Made by a program: the position numbers and the translations under genes
Notes under the pieces: generated by a model
Databases searched by the model: none
What the model was told of the DNA's origin: nothing
What the model saw: only the letters and a program-made list of their open reading frames with translations
In this document: one piece after another, positions 21,347 through 32,344 of the stretch
Layout: the number at the start of each line of letters is the position of its first letter
Position numbering within the stretch: position 1 is the stretch's first letter
Source: Tupaia tana
Lineage: Eukaryota > Chordata > Mammalia > Scandentia > Tupaiidae
NCBI GenBank assembly: GCA_026018925.1
Contig: JAKSZU010000018.1
Span: forward strand, 7,658,920 to 7,722,919
Length of the DNA: 64,000 nucleotides
Direction of reading: 5' to 3'

Positions 21347-22410
21347 GTGGAAGTAGAAAGGCATAGCTCTCCTTAAAGGCCATTTCTGAGAGATTGCTAT
21401 TATACTTCTGCTTCTAACTAATTGTCACATGACTGTGCCTTGCTGCAATGAATCCTGGGAAAACCATCTGTTTGCAGAGTGACTTTGCTGAGGAGAAAAA
21501 GACAGTGGGTGTTAGCATTTATCCAGCAGCCTTGCCTTAGTGCTACCATGTCTGCTTTATTTTCCTAGACCACGTAGCTCAATACTGAAGGATAAAGTGG
21601 CGACTGGACTTCTATTATTATTTATTCTCTTATTTTCTGCCTTTCCTACCCTCAACCCCTTTACTATCTTCATAGTTTAGAAAATGGATAGTTTTTTTCT
21701 CAAATACCCTCTCAGCGCTATTTATTTTCCCCTTTTTAGTGCTAGGACTATTCTCTGAGTTCTGCAGAGTGTTATGGGGAACAGAGGAAATGGAGAGAGA
21801 GCTTCATGCCACTGATTTCAACCTTGCAATGCAATCTCTCCCAACTTTCATAAATCAGCAGGTTTTCAGGAGGCGGGACGGAGAGTGCCATCTGATTTTT
21901 ACACCTGATTCACAATAAAATCTGCACAGGGGATTCGGGGTGGGGGTGCTTATTTTCCCAAAAAGCTGAGGCAGCTGAAACCCATCTACTATGTTAGAGC
22001 AGAAGGATTCACTCATTTAGAAGTAACTGGTATTTCTGAGAAATAGCATTGTAAGTTTTGATATCCATTTTTAATCAAACTCAGTGGAATGTCTTTGTAT
22101 GTGTGCTGAGATTCTTGGAGAGGATCTTTAATGACTCATGCTGTCAGCCAAGGCTTCATTTTTAAAATAACATGAACTCTGAGTTTCTGGATTTCAGAGC
22201 TGTTTCATGGATGTAGATGTATGCTTGTGCGAGGTCGAACAGTGTTAACTCGCCTCACTTCTCAGGATCCAACCTGCCCCTCCACTGCTAAGTTCATGTC
22301 TGCTTGATCACGTGACTGAAGAGTTGAATCTTAGTGTGTATCCTGCTTAGGGTCACATATGGCTTGCTTTCAGCGTCACTGATTACCTCGATACTGGAGA
22401 TGCGACTTTC
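21347..22410. other. Unique noncoding sequence
   Basis: No gene or confident repeat. The part from 21800 to 22200 is repeat-free with some CpGs (GGAGGCGGGACGGAG) and could be under constraint, but I have no direct support. Confidence 0.4.
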
Positions 22411-22416
22411 TATAGC

Positions 22417-22745
22417 CTGATTGTTTATGTCTTTCCCAAATTCACATGTTGAAATTCTAATCCAAGGTGATGATATTAAGAGGTGGGGCCTTTTGGGAAG
22501 TGTTCGGTCATGAGACCAGAGCCTCACAAGTGGACTCAGACCCTCATAATGAAGACCTGAGGGAGCTTGTTCACCCCGTCTGCCATGCGAGAGTCCAGCA
22601 GCAGGGGGCCATCTGTGAAATCAGACTTAAGCAGACACCGAATCAGCTGGTACCATAATCTTGGACTCCCCAGCCTCCAAAACTATGAGAGATGAATTTC
22701 TGTTTATGAGCTACCCAGTCTAAGGTATTTTGTTCCAGCAGCTTG
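22417..22745 (+). mobile_element. ERVL-MaLR solo LTR
   Basis: Landmarks in LTR order: TTCACATGTTGAAATTCTAA, GGTGATGATATTAAGAGGTG, GGGCCTTTTGGGAAGTGTTC, CAGCCTCCAAAACTATGAGA and CTACCCAGTCTAAGGTATTT. This is the MaLR LTR family. No coding sequence remains. Confidence 0.8.
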
Positions 22746-22954
22746 AATGGACAGAGATACCCCGAGTCTCATAGACTCAGATTCCTTCACATCTAGAATG
22801 AGTTGGTTTAATCCACTTGGGGCTCACTGTGCTCTTGAACAGGGCAAGGGCATGCTAAGGACTGTGTTTGATTATCCCAGGCACGTGATCCCAAGACTGG
22901 AGCTCTCAGCGAGAGTCCATGAAGCGGGCTTCCTTTGGTAAAACACTCCCACAC

Positions 22955-23125
22955 ACCTTGCACCAGATGCGTTGCATTCTTCAATCCTGTCGGTAGCCCA
23001 GCGACATCCATGCTGTCATCCATGTTTGGCTGCTGAGGAGATCGAGGCTAAGAGAGATAAGACTTGGTTCGCACTCTATCTAAAAGTTGTTGATTCTGAA
23101 TTGGAACTCAGATGTGCGACAATGC
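22955..23125 (-). repeat. Probable MIR (antisense)
   Basis: GGCTGCTGAGGAGATCGAGG, TAAGAGAGATAAGACTTGG and GAATTGGAACTCAGATGTGC follow a reversed MIR order with strong divergence. Confidence 0.5.
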
Positions 23126-23129
23126 CTAG

Positions 23130-24725
23130 GACTTCTTTAAGGAAATTAAATTTATTACCTATGTATCCAAGGTAAATAAAATTTGAAAATTTAGCAGCAC
23201 TTAGCTAATATCTCTTTCTCTCTCTCTGCTGCTATATGCCGTCTACATATCATCTCAACCTATATAGATTGAACTGTATGAAGTGGCTGATATTTAATTG
23301 TATTTGTGCTACAAAAATGTGCATTCCAGGTGGTTCAAACCAGTAGATAAAATCAAAATGTGACAGCTCATTTTACTCAGTTTGTGGCTGGACAAATCTG
23401 GTCACAGTAAGACTACTCTGTGCCAACATTCTAGAATTCTAGCTCACATGAGCACAATGCCCTCATCTAAAAGAAATGAGCATGGCCAACAGGCTTTGGC
23501 AATACCCCGTGCTGAATGTCCGTCGTCCATTCTCCTTTCTACGCTCCGTCAGGATGACTGCCTTACCAGGTATAGGACCAGCACAGCTTGCTGATGAGCC
23601 TTTGTGTAAAGTACATAGCTGCATAACAAAACAACACGCAAACACAACTTCTATTGCCCCAGTGACAACATAAGAAGACTGATCCCCAGAGGAGTTTATT
23701 GCAGCAAGATTCACAAGATGGATGTGAGTTCTCAACCATTACAAGAAAACGCGGCAACAATATCCTGGGATCGTATCAGTGACGGTGCTGTGGAGTGAAG
23801 TTTTGTTTCGTTGTTTTCTCCCTGCTTCTGCAACACTTTTACATACCTCCTAACAACCTTGTGTGTTATATTTCTTTAAATAAGAAGGAAATAAAATACA
23901 ATCTTCGAAGTGAAAAGAAACCCCAGAATTTTAAATATAATTTAAATGTGAGAGAACAAAAAACATGTGAAAAGGAAGTTGTGTACTATCTTTAAAGAGG
24001 GAAAATGTTGACTTGCTGAGAGAGGCTGAATGGAGTTACAGAAGGAAGGAAGAGAGCAGGGGTGAGGAGGGCAGGAAAAGCATGGGCAGAGGCTGGACAA
24101 AACGAAAAGCAGAGGTGCAGAGAACAACTCTCCGTGCCAGGCCTCATGCTCCAGGAGACTCCCCTGGGCTCCCATGTTTGTTTAGGGTCCCCTAGTCACA
24201 CTCATACAGGATCACCCTATAAACTCATCCCATTTGACCAGGACATCCTGGTTTTAGTATTGAATTTTCTTATTTTAGGAACTTACCTGGAAGTTTTGTC
24301 ACCTGACTCAGCATTCCCCACCTCCAAAGCAAAACAAAACAAAACTGAGCACAGTGTGACAAATGTACCAATGTGGCACAATTATTATAAGATGTGCAAT
24401 TCCTTTATCTCATCAGCTTTCTTGTCTCTCTTCTTGTTAGGCAGAAAATTCTATGAGGGTAAAAGCGATGCCAGTGACTGGCATGTAACGGTACTCAGGA
24501 CTTTACTGAATGGAAGCCCAGGCAGTCAGGCTGAGAAGACGAAAGACAAAGATCAAAGGCAGCTTGGTGTGCTTGGTAACTGAAAGCCATCCGGTGTGGC
24601 CAGTGAAGGTACAGAGGCTGGGGGACACTGTGCATCAGACCCTTCCTCTTTGAAAGCCACACCTGCTCCCACAGTCATTTTGTGTTCAGATTTAGAGTTT
24701 GGGGCAAGAGAGGCAAATGACAGCC
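23130..24725. other. Unique noncoding sequence with a long chance ORF
   Basis: No recognisable gene. A 173-codon open frame on the plus strand (24062-24583) has no domain, no signal peptide and no similarity I recognise. It includes low-complexity SKAKQNKTE. In 64 kb of non-CpG mammalian DNA such a frame can arise by chance. Confidence 0.4.
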
Positions 24726-24729
24726 CTAG

Positions 24730-25190
24730 GTCAAAAATCCAGCTAGTAGCATATTTATGGTAAATAAAGTTTTGGGACCAGCAGATGGTGTAATGGTTAT
24801 GTTGCTGGGATCCCACTAGTTGATCACAGTTTGAGGCCCGGACCTGGCAGCTTAAAACTCATGCTGGAAGCATGTGTGTGTTTGTGTGCTCAAGATCCTG
24901 GGAGGAGAATGGAGGAGAAGGGATTTCAGCATGGCCATACCCCAGGGACGTACATCTTGTTTTCTGTCTCTCTGTCTCTCTGGTGAGTGCATGCAACCTA
25001 TAGCAAAAAACTCTCTCTTAAAAAAAAGTTACATTGGCACACAGCCACAACCATTAATTTACACAGTGCCTCTGGCTGCTCTCTCGCCCCACGGCAGAGT
25101 TGAGTAATTGTGGTAGAGACAGTGTGGTGTCCAGCAAACCTTCAAACATCGACGTTCTGGTCCTTTCCAGAAAAGGTTAGCTGGCCTTGA
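24730..25190 (-). mobile_element. hAT-Charlie-like remnant split by a SINE
   Basis: TAAATAAAGTTTT at 24761-24773 continues after the SINE as ACATTGGCACACAGCCACAA, CGGCAGAGTTGAGTAATTGT and CCTTTCCAGAAAAGGTTAGC. These together reconstruct the order of the element seen at 13995-14325. The SINE therefore inserted into a pre-existing DNA transposon. Confidence 0.75.
24774..25027 (+). mobile_element. tRNA-derived SINE, long form
   Basis: Starts GGGACCAGCAGATGGTGTAA, keeps head, body and CT stretch and ends in A7. Inserted inside the hAT remnant with a short AAAGTT repeat on both sides. Confidence 0.85.
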
Positions 25191-25209
25191 CTTGGGCAGC
25201 AGAAAGATG

Positions 25210-25303
25210 GAAACAACCCAATGCTCATCAGTGAGTGAATGGGTAAATAGACTGGGGTCTATCTATATGAGCAATATAATTTGGTCATAAAAAGAAATGA
25301 AGA
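25210..25303 (+). mobile_element. LINE-1 3' end fragment
   Basis: GAAACAACCCAATGCTCATC, AGTGAGTGAATGGGTAAATA and ATAAAAAGAAATGAAG match the LINE-1 terminal region found in many old L1 subfamilies. Confidence 0.7.
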
Positions 25304-25552
25304 GGGGCCACAGGTGGCATGGTGGTTAAAGCACTGGATTCTCACATGGCCAATCACAGTTCGAGTCCCGATTTTGGCAGCTTGAAAATCAGGTGTGTGT
25401 GCCCAAAATCCCAGAAAGAGAATGGAGGAGAAGGCATTGCAATGTGACCATACCCCCTGGGGGGTGATTTCTCACTTTCCTTCTTGCTGTCTTCTTTCTC
25501 TATGTCTCTCTGGCAAGGGCATGCACCCTATGGCAAAAACCTGAAACAAAAA
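25304..25552 (+). mobile_element. tRNA-derived SINE, long form
   Basis: Starts GGGGCCACAGGTGGCATGGT, has a well preserved B-box-like AGTTCGAGTCC and body, with an A-rich tail degraded to CTGAAACAAAAAAC. Sits at the end of the LINE-1 fragment. Confidence 0.8.
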
Positions 25553-25567
25553 ACTGATCCCAAAGAT

Positions 25568-25817
25568 GGGCCAGTCAGATGGCATGGTGGTTAAGGTGGC
25601 TCATTCCCAGATGGCTGACCACATGGTTTGAGTGCTGGACCTGGTGATTTGAAAAACATGCTGAGTGCATGTCTGTGTGTATCCTCATGTGGAGAGGAAA
25701 ATGGAGGAGAAGCGAGTGTGGCATAGCCATCTCCCTTGGTGGGTGGTTTCTTACTGTTCCTCTCTTTCTCCCCAGTGAGTGCATGTACCCTTTAGCAAAA
25801 CTGAAAGAAAAAGAAAA
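25568..25817 (+). mobile_element. tRNA-derived SINE, long form
   Basis: Starts GGGCCAGTCAGATGGCATGG, 15 bp after the previous SINE tail. Body landmarks GGAGAGGAAAATGGAGGAGA and GTGTGGCATAGCCATCTCCC are present. Tail is AGAAAAAGAAAAAAG. Confidence 0.8.
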
Positions 25818-25960
25818 AAGTCCCACAGGAAAAGGAGGACTAGGAAGAGGAGAATGAGAAAGGCAAAGGATGAGGAAAAGGGCTACCCTTTCTGTGGAAT
25901 TCCAAGTCTGTCCTCATCTGGGCAGCCACATGGAACTGTCTTACACAGAGAAGATTATTT

Positions 25961-26215
25961 ATTTATTGCAGAGGTTTTTGCCTGAGGGCCTGTGTGCTTG
26001 CTGGAGAGAGAAGCAGAGATAGTGAGAGGGAAAGTGAGAAATCATCCCTGAGGGGATATGGCCATGCTGTAATCCCTTCTCCTCCATTCTTCTCCTTCTA
26101 GGATCTTAGGCATGCATGCACATGTGCCCTCGTGAGTTCCAAGTCACCGGGTCTGGGACTCGAACCATGGTCAGCCGTGTGGGAGTCCAGCGATGTAACC
26201 ACTGTTGGCCCCATT
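25961..26215 (-). mobile_element. tRNA-derived SINE, long form
   Basis: Imperfect target-site duplication GAAGATTATTT (25950-25960) and GAAGGTTATTT (26216-26226). Reversed body GAGAAATCATCCCTGAGGGG and head ending in GTTGGCCCC. Confidence 0.85.
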
Positions 26216-26226
26216 GAAGGTTATTT

Positions 26227-27690
26227 TAATCACTCCTTTTTGTCCCTCTGCATCCTCCCACCACATGCCATTGGCTTACCTGTCAAATTTTTCAAATCTA
26301 CCATTTCCTTTCTGTCATACTGTTACCACATTTCTCTAGGCCCTTTATAACCCCAGGCTCGGAAATCTTTTCTTCCTGCCTGCAGTGTTGCCCACCACCA
26401 GTCCTACAGATAAACTGCCGTAAAATATCTCTTGCGTGGTGTCTTGGTGAATTGCCTCCAGTCATTCCTGACTCTCGCCACCTTGGGTAGAGATTTTTAC
26501 CTCCCAAGCCTGGTCTGACACATTGAAGAGGGTCGTGACTGAATGCAGGGGGCTTCAGCACATCCTGACTGTGGTGTGATGCCTAGGCCAGCTCCTGAGT
26601 GTGTTTCTCAATACAGGCTTGGCTTGGCTTTCCCTTTGCGTGGTTTTCCCTGTTGCTCCATGGTGATACTGACAGCTTCTCATGGGGCTGAGTGAGAATC
26701 AAAGGAGAGCACGTGGGGCTGACCGTGATGAGCACTCGCCCTGGCAGATCCTGGACTAAGAACTTTCTGAAGTAATAGAACACTGCATTAAATCTAAGGC
26801 TCCATGTACATCTGACGCATCATCCTCACCATCACTTTTCACAATTCTCTTTAATGAGGCCTAGTGCTCTGACTCACAGATTTGACTCCGTACATGATAG
26901 ATGAACTTTACCACCACAAACGCATGTGATGCACAGTGGCCTCCTTAACACTGTCTAGACTTCCCCTCTGCCTGGAGATCCCTTAATTTTCTTGACTCCA
27001 GCTACTTGTAGTATCCCAAAGTAGCACATCTTTGTCCAGGAGAGGAGGAACCCTGATTTGGGAAACTGTGGCCATTTTCCTAAAGATTTCTCAGGCTCAA
27101 GCTGCATCTCCAAAGCCTAAAGTGACCTTGGGGAGTGAAGAGAGGTGAAGACCCCAGATGTCCTTATGTAGCTGCTGAGCAGCTTGCAGGAAGTCACAGC
27201 TCTGTGCACGGCTGGGTTTCCAGGAGTTGGCCAGGAGATTGCACATGCTGGTTTGCTAAATTTTAGTCATGCAAATATTTGCATTCACATGTCCTAGAAA
27301 TCTCTTAATCCCTGGGCAAAATTCCAGGATTGGGTGGGCATTCCTTCTTCTTATGGGGGCCAGATGCCCTCCTGTCTTTAGTGTGGTTGATCCAGCTCTG
27401 GAGCCCCTGCCCTCGGGTGGACCTATTTCCCACATATAGTTAGAGATTTGATTGCTGTTGAGCAGTGTCTATTTTTCCTCTGATAATTCTGGTCACATCC
27501 AGGAGGCCTGATGAGAGATGAGGTTCCTAAGGAGGCAGAAATCTAACAACTGATCCTTTTGTGATCACTTGGTAAGTAATACAACTTTCCAAACAGTTAA
27601 ACACAAAATAATCTCCCCTGACTCCCTCCCTCCCCATCCTCTTATCCCAATTCTCTCCTAAAATGTATCTGAAAGAAAGCATAACCCAAG
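26227..27690. other. Unique noncoding sequence
   Basis: No gene seen. The stretch lacks confident repeats and has no long open frame. Confidence 0.4.
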
Positions 27691-27699
27691 TCTTGGCTA

Positions 27700-28115
27700 G
27701 GGTGGTGAGTAGTGTTTGGTTTATTCATTCCTTGAGTAAATGTTTATTAAGCACACACACTGTGCCAGGGGTTTTACTAGCTATTAGAATACAAGGGGAA
27801 GCATGTGTGCATGATCATCGCCTTCCTACATTGTAGGGATGACAGTGAAATAAGGAATAACCATCAGAAGATGTTGCAAATGTGATGGTAGAAATCAGAG
27901 AGTGCTGAAGGGATGTGAAACAGAGGCAGCTCCCTGGTGAGGAGTCGTCTTGGGAAGCTTCCCATAGGAGTTGAAGAACAGCGGTGAGAGAGTATTACAG
28001 GCCACTGGAACAGCATGTGTGAAGGCTAAGAGGCAAGGGGGTGGCCCATTCAAGCAAGTAGAAAGAGGTCAGTGTGGCTGGAGTAGGTGGAAAGTTCTGG
28101 TGGGTTAGCAGGGGT
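27700..28115 (+). repeat. Ancient mammalian interspersed repeat
   Basis: Order of landmarks: GTAAATGTTTATTAAGCACA, CACTGTGCCAGGGGTTTTAC, AAACAGAGGCAGCTCCCTGG, GGAACAGCATGTGTGAAGGC and TAGAAAGAGGTCAGTGTGGC. This is a widespread ancient repeat; copies also at 11335 and 41595. Confidence 0.65.
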
Positions 28116-29070
28116 CAGGAGGGAGGAGAAAAGTGAGAAATGAAGCTAGAAAATGAACTGGACCTCAGATCCAAAGTGTTTCTTTGACCTTGGGGCATCT
28201 GGAGAGAATCCCCTCTGTGTTGGTTCATTGGTAGAGCTGGAAACACAAGATCCTTCCGCATTCAAGCTCCCCGAGCATGTGAGAGCTAATAATTCACTGC
28301 TGCTCTGAACTGTGTCCTTATCTATACAGAGACAAGGTTGCCCTTGCCACAGTTGTGCTCACTCAGCCCCATGGCAGACCATCATTACCACCATGTAGCA
28401 AAAACCAAACAAAGGAAAAGTAAAACCAAGCCTATGTTAAGAAACACACAGGACTATGGGAGGCTCAGGGGTGAAAGGCTGGGGTGTGGACTTCCTGTTC
28501 CCTGTAGTCAAGGTTCCCCTTGGAGATGGGATGCTCTGGTTGCTGCCTGAACTTGGACCTTGGCTCCTTCTGGATCTCAGTTGGCAGACGCTAAGGCCAG
28601 CCAGTGAGCAGGCAGGGGCAACATCAAGCCACAGAGTACTCGTACTTTGTTTTCTAACTTCCTTGGTGGTCTGTAGTGGGGTTTGACGTTGGCACAAAAC
28701 CAGACAGATGTAAGTTTGGTTCTTGGCTCTGTTATCTGTTCATTTTGCTCATCCATACACTTGCTCTCATGGTGCCTGTCTGATATGTATGTGAGATGAC
28801 TTTGTAAGTCCTGGAATGACACACAGCCATGGCGAACCAGACAGGCACCATCACCATCAGAGACCTTACCCTCTACTCTAATCAGAAGAGAGAAATTAAA
28901 TAAGGGGTACACAAAATGTGTACCAGGAAGGACTAGTAGGGTGTTAATAGAGAAACTTCATTATGGGAGTTCACGGTATCAATCTTGGCACGACTTATTT
29001 CCAAGTGGGGTAGATCCTGGATCTTTCTGATGTGAAAGGATGCCAAAGTGTGAAGATAGGGCTAAAACAT
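28116..29070. other. Unique noncoding sequence
   Basis: Open frames up to 111 codons on both strands have no recognised domain. A possible fragment of the same ancient repeat (GAACCAGACAGGCACCATCA) lies near 28834. Confidence 0.4.
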
Positions 29071-29079
29071 GTGAGCCAC

Positions 29080-29225
29080 GGTGGCTTTAAGCTTTGCTGT
29101 CAAAATCATCTGGGGAGATCTTAAAATTCCCAGTGCAAAGGCTGTGCCCACACCAAATCTCTGGGGTGACTTTTGTTAGCTATTCCAGGTGACTCAACAT
29201 ACAGCCCAGTTGGACCCCAGCACTC
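29080..29225 (+). mobile_element. MER5-like hAT remnant
   Basis: GTCAAAATCATCTGGGGAGA, TCTTAAAATTCCCAGTGC and GCTGTGCCCACACCAAATCT match the MER5-type hAT MITE (ATCACCTGGGG ... TTAAAA ... GGGCCCCACCC). Confidence 0.6.
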
Positions 29226-29229
29226 CATC

Positions 29230-29375
29230 CCAGTGTATCTCAGGCTTTCATTGTGACTGGGACTCACCAGGGGTCTTGTTAAAATGCTTATTATGACTCC
29301 TCAGCTCTGCGTTAGGTTTGGAGAATTTACATCTCCCACAAGGCCAAGGACAGCGGAGTTCAGCTGGGATTTTGC
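29230..29375 (+). mobile_element. MER5-like hAT remnant, second copy
   Basis: TATCTCAGGCTTTCATTGTG, GGGTCTTGTTAAAATGCTTA and GAGAATTTACATCTCCCACA keep the MER5 order. It directly follows the previous copy. Confidence 0.5.
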
Positions 29376-29379
29376 CCAT

Positions 29380-29545
29380 CTGACTTTGACGATGTCTGGA
29401 GATATTTCTGGTTGTCACAGCTGGTGGGTGGCAGTGCTACTGATGTTCAGTGGGTAGAGACCAGGGATGCTGCAAAGCATCCAGTAATGCACAGAACAGC
29501 CCCAAATATTTGGAGTGCCAAGATTGAGAAACCCTCTTCAGGGAA
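29380..29545 (+). mobile_element. hAT-type nonautonomous DNA transposon remnant
   Basis: GATGTCTGGAGATATTTCTG, CAGGGATGCTGCAAAGCATC, AATGCACAGAACAGCCCCA and the end ATTGAGAAACCCTC are diagnostic of the same family as 470-590 and (reversed) 37078-37275. Confidence 0.85.
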
Positions 29546-29859
29546 AAGCTGAAGATCAAGAAAATCCCCTTCTCTAACTTGTCCATGACGACCCTGGATA
29601 GAATGATCTAGGTGAAACAGAGTTTGTCACAAAGCAAGTCAACAAGATTAGCAAAAGATCATTTTATTTTTCAGTCCCTTAATGGGGTGTTGGTGGGAGA
29701 TAAAAAGAACTTCACCAGTCCCAAATCACTGGCATTGAAGAAATGGTTGTTTGAATGTTTGTGAGGACAAGGCATACAGAAAGCCCAGCAAGTGCCTCTG
29801 CATTTCCACAGGGTTTAAGCAGCAAAGACAAAAGAAGTGAAGAAGGCAAGCCCGTGAAT

Positions 29860-30010
29860 TATTAACAAGCCTGGGTGTGAAAAGTGTCGCGCAAGCCTTT
29901 TTAACACTGTTTGAGATCGGGATGAGGAAAAATGGGCAGAGAGTTAATTGTTTCATTGACTTTTGCAGAAGAAACCCAGAGTCATCAAATACGCAAGCTG
30001 GGGACAGAGG
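29860..30010. promoter_or_regulatory. Candidate noncoding regulatory block
   Basis: Repeat-free segment with retained CpGs (AGTGTCGCGCAAGCC) and motif-like strings GTGAATTATTAACAAGCC, GGGTGTGAAAAGTG (T-box-like), GTTAATTGTTTCATTGAC (homeobox/SOX-like). Function inferred only from composition. Confidence 0.25.
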
Positions 30011-30164
30011 AAGAGGTCTCATGCAACACTTTCCTCCCTTGCTTTTATTTATTTAAATTTTAAGGTTCATTTGTACAGTAGTATGTGACACAAATGACCT
30101 TCCTAGTGAAGGAAAGTTGAGATCCGGATGTAGGATGCATGGCACATTCGCTCTGGCATGGCTC

Positions 30165-30700
30165 TAAGCTCTTCCTTCACCCCATCTTTTGCTAAAAACC
30201 CTCATCATTTCTCATCCAGATTAATGCAGTAAACTCCCAATTGGTTTTCCCATGTTTACTTCATCATGCTTGCCTTCAAGCCCTGTCCACATTGTGACCA
30301 CTGGAGATTTCTCTAAAGAACATCTGATTACCTTGGCCAGGAAACACCTTCCAACGGCACCTGGTTGCTCTCAGGAGAAAGGCCAAACTCCTTATCATGG
30401 TGCACCAAGACCTTTGGCTACATGGCCCTTCATGACCTCTTCCATCTTATCTCTCACTTCTGTCCTTCTGCCCTTCCTCCCTCAGCCCTACTGAAGCATG
30501 TTGGTTACACTTGCCCAATATATGCTTGGCTGTTTCCCACACTGGGAGGTCTTTATACCTGCTGTTCCTCCCTCCTCCTTCAACTGTGTTACCAACCTGT
30601 GCTCCTCCAACAAAACTTACCTTCGTTGTCACCTCACCTGTGACACCTCCCTTGATACCCACTTCCCATCTCCGGCTTTCTCCTCCTCTGGGGACTCATA
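30165..30700 (+). repeat. L2 LINE 3' region
   Basis: Landmarks in L2 order: GAAAGGCCAAACTCCTTATC, AAGACCTTTGGCTACATGGC, CTTCATGACCTCTTCCATCT, CTGCTGTTCCTCCCTCCTCC and ACTTACCTTCGTTGTCACC. The overlapping open frames here are decayed L2 3' sequence or chance frames, not host genes. Confidence 0.85.
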
Positions 30701-31150
30701 GTGGCTCATAGTGGTTCTCACATGTGTTGGCAGACTGTTACACCAAGGACAAAGCTCACATTTTCTGCATGTTTTGGAATTACATCCCCCTTTAATTCAG
30801 CAACTGGTGGACAAGGATTGGCAGACTGTATCCCCAGCAAGATCCAAGGACAGTGACTCGCTCAGATTGTAGTGGTTTGGGAGATGTTTGATGAGTGAAT
30901 AGTCCCGTGGCTCCATATGCATTTTCTGTTCTAGAAAAAACAGGGAAGGGATTTGCTAGGTTTTGGAATTCTCACCTGCAGGAGAAGTAGAGTCATTCAT
31001 CTCCCCCTTTAATTCACATTCTTGTGCTAAGACCTGAATTCACATAGTTAGCCTAAACCCTGAACAGCAGAAGCAAAGAGATACACAGGATGAGTTGTGA
31101 GTAGAGAAGAGGAGAGAAGCATTTCTTCAGAGACCTCCCATAAGAATCTG
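30701..31150. other. Unique noncoding sequence
   Basis: No gene and no confident repeat, apart from possible further L2 decay immediately after 30700. Confidence 0.4.
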
Positions 31151-31171
31151 AGAAAAAAGAATAATGGATCT

Positions 31172-31450
31172 TGGAACCAGCAGTTGGCGTAATGGCTATG
31201 TCACTGGACTCCCATGTAGTCGACCGCGGTTCGTGTCCTGACCCGGTGGCTTAAAACTCACGCCGGGCACATGTGCGTGCGTGCCCAAGATCCCGAGAGG
31301 AGAATGGAGGAGAAGGGATTGCGGTGTGGCCATCCCCTCTGGGGGGTGATTTCTCGCTTTCTGTCTCTCTGTCTCTCTCTCTGCCTGTCTGGCGAGTGCA
31401 CGTGCCCTATAGCAAAAACCTCTCCACAAAAAAAAAAAAAAAAAAAAAAA
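31172..31450 (+). mobile_element. tRNA-derived SINE, long form, young copy
   Basis: Perfect target-site duplication AATAATGGATCT (31160-31171 and 31451-31462). Head GGAACCAGCAGTTGGCGTAA, complete body and long A tail. Inserted just before or at the edge of the MLT1 LTR. Confidence 0.95.
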
Positions 31451-31508
31451 AATAATGGATCTCCAGAGATGTCCACAGTCTAATCCCTGAAATTTGTGGA
31501 TACATTAT

Positions 31509-31827
31509 TTTTATTTATTTATTTATTTAGAGAGGTTTTTTATTTTATTTATTTTTTATTTATTTATTTTTATTTATTTATTTATTTATTTTTTTTGCTA
31601 TAAGGCAGGTGTTCTTGCTGGAGATATAGAGAAGCAGAAAGTGAGAAATCACCCCTCAGGGGGGGATGGCCACTCTGCAATCCCTTCTCCTCCACTCTCC
31701 TCTCAGGATTTTGGGCATGCATGCACAAATGCCTGGTGTGAGTTTCAGGCTGCTGGGTCCAGGACTCAAACCATAGCTGATTACATAGAAGTCCAGCAAT
31801 GTAACCATTATGCCATCTGCTGATCCC
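31509..31827 (-). mobile_element. tRNA-derived SINE, long form, with (TTTAT)n expansion
   Basis: Inserted in the MLT1 LTR. Reversed body GTGAGAAATCACCCCTCAGG and head ending GATCCC at 31827. Between GAGAGGTTTTT and the GCTATAAGG motif a TTTATTTATT-rich array of about 70 bp replaces the usual single junction, so a microsatellite has expanded inside the SINE 3' end. Confidence 0.85.
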
Positions 31828-31976
31828 TGAATACACTACCTTACATGGCAAAAGAGACTTTCCATTTGTGACTAAATTAAGGATCTTAGGTCAGAAGATT
31901 ATCCTGAGTTATTCAGATTGGACCCAGTTGTAAAATCTTTATATGAGGAAGGTGCACTCATGACTCATTTTAGACT

Positions 31977-32237
31977 TCTTTTCTCTTTTTGCAATTTTAT
32001 AAAGTTTATTTACCCATTCCTTCTATGAACAAAAGTGAGACAGAGACAAACAGAGAGACCAGCACCCCTAACAGCATCCTGACACTTGTCGCCACCCCAG
32101 CCCCAGCCAGCCCTGGGCTGTGCGTGCAGTGCACACCCAGTGTACTTGGGAAGGTCTCTGGATTTGAATCCAGCACCTTCCCATGTGGGTCAGCCCCTCT
32201 GAACATGATATTCTACTACTGCACCACTGCCCGTTCC
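31977..32237 (-). mobile_element. Second tRNA-like SINE family, copy 2
   Basis: Target-site duplication CTCATTTTAGACT (31964-31976) and CTCATTTCAGACT (32238-32250), one mismatch, within the LTR. The minus strand reads GGGCAGTGGTGCAGTAGTAG, GGATTCAAATCCAG (B-box-like), TTCCCAAGTACACTGGGTGT, and ends ATGGGTAAATAAACTTTA. It shares order with 19086-19317 including CCAGAGTACACTAGG versus CCAAGTACACTGGG. Confidence 0.75.
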
Positions 32238-32344
32238 CTCATTTCAGACTCTGACTTCCAGAACTGTAAGTGAATAAAATGCTGTTTTAAGCAAGGAATG
32301 TCACAGTAATTTTTTACAGCAGCAAAAGGAAGCTAATACTCCAC

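Larger units (their letters stand above)
31463..32340 (+). mobile_element. MLT1-like LTR interrupted by two SINEs
   Basis: The LTR is readable in three pieces: 31463-31508 (AGATGTCCACAGTCTAATCC), 31828-31976 (CCTTACATGGCAAAAGAGAC, AAATTAAGGATCTTAGGTCA) and 32238-32340 (TTCCAGAACTGTAAGTGAAT, ending GGAAGCTAATACT). SINEs at 31509-31827 and 31977-32237 split it. No internal retroviral genes. Confidence 0.85.

Noticed and set aside
24062-24583. 173-codon plus-strand open frame as a gene
   Set aside because: No recognised domain, low-complexity lysine/asparagine stretch, no visible promoter or splice structure. Length is compatible with chance in 64 kb searched in six frames.
30252-30701. Cluster of plus-strand frames as a gene
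   Set aside because: They are decayed L2 LINE 3' sequence.
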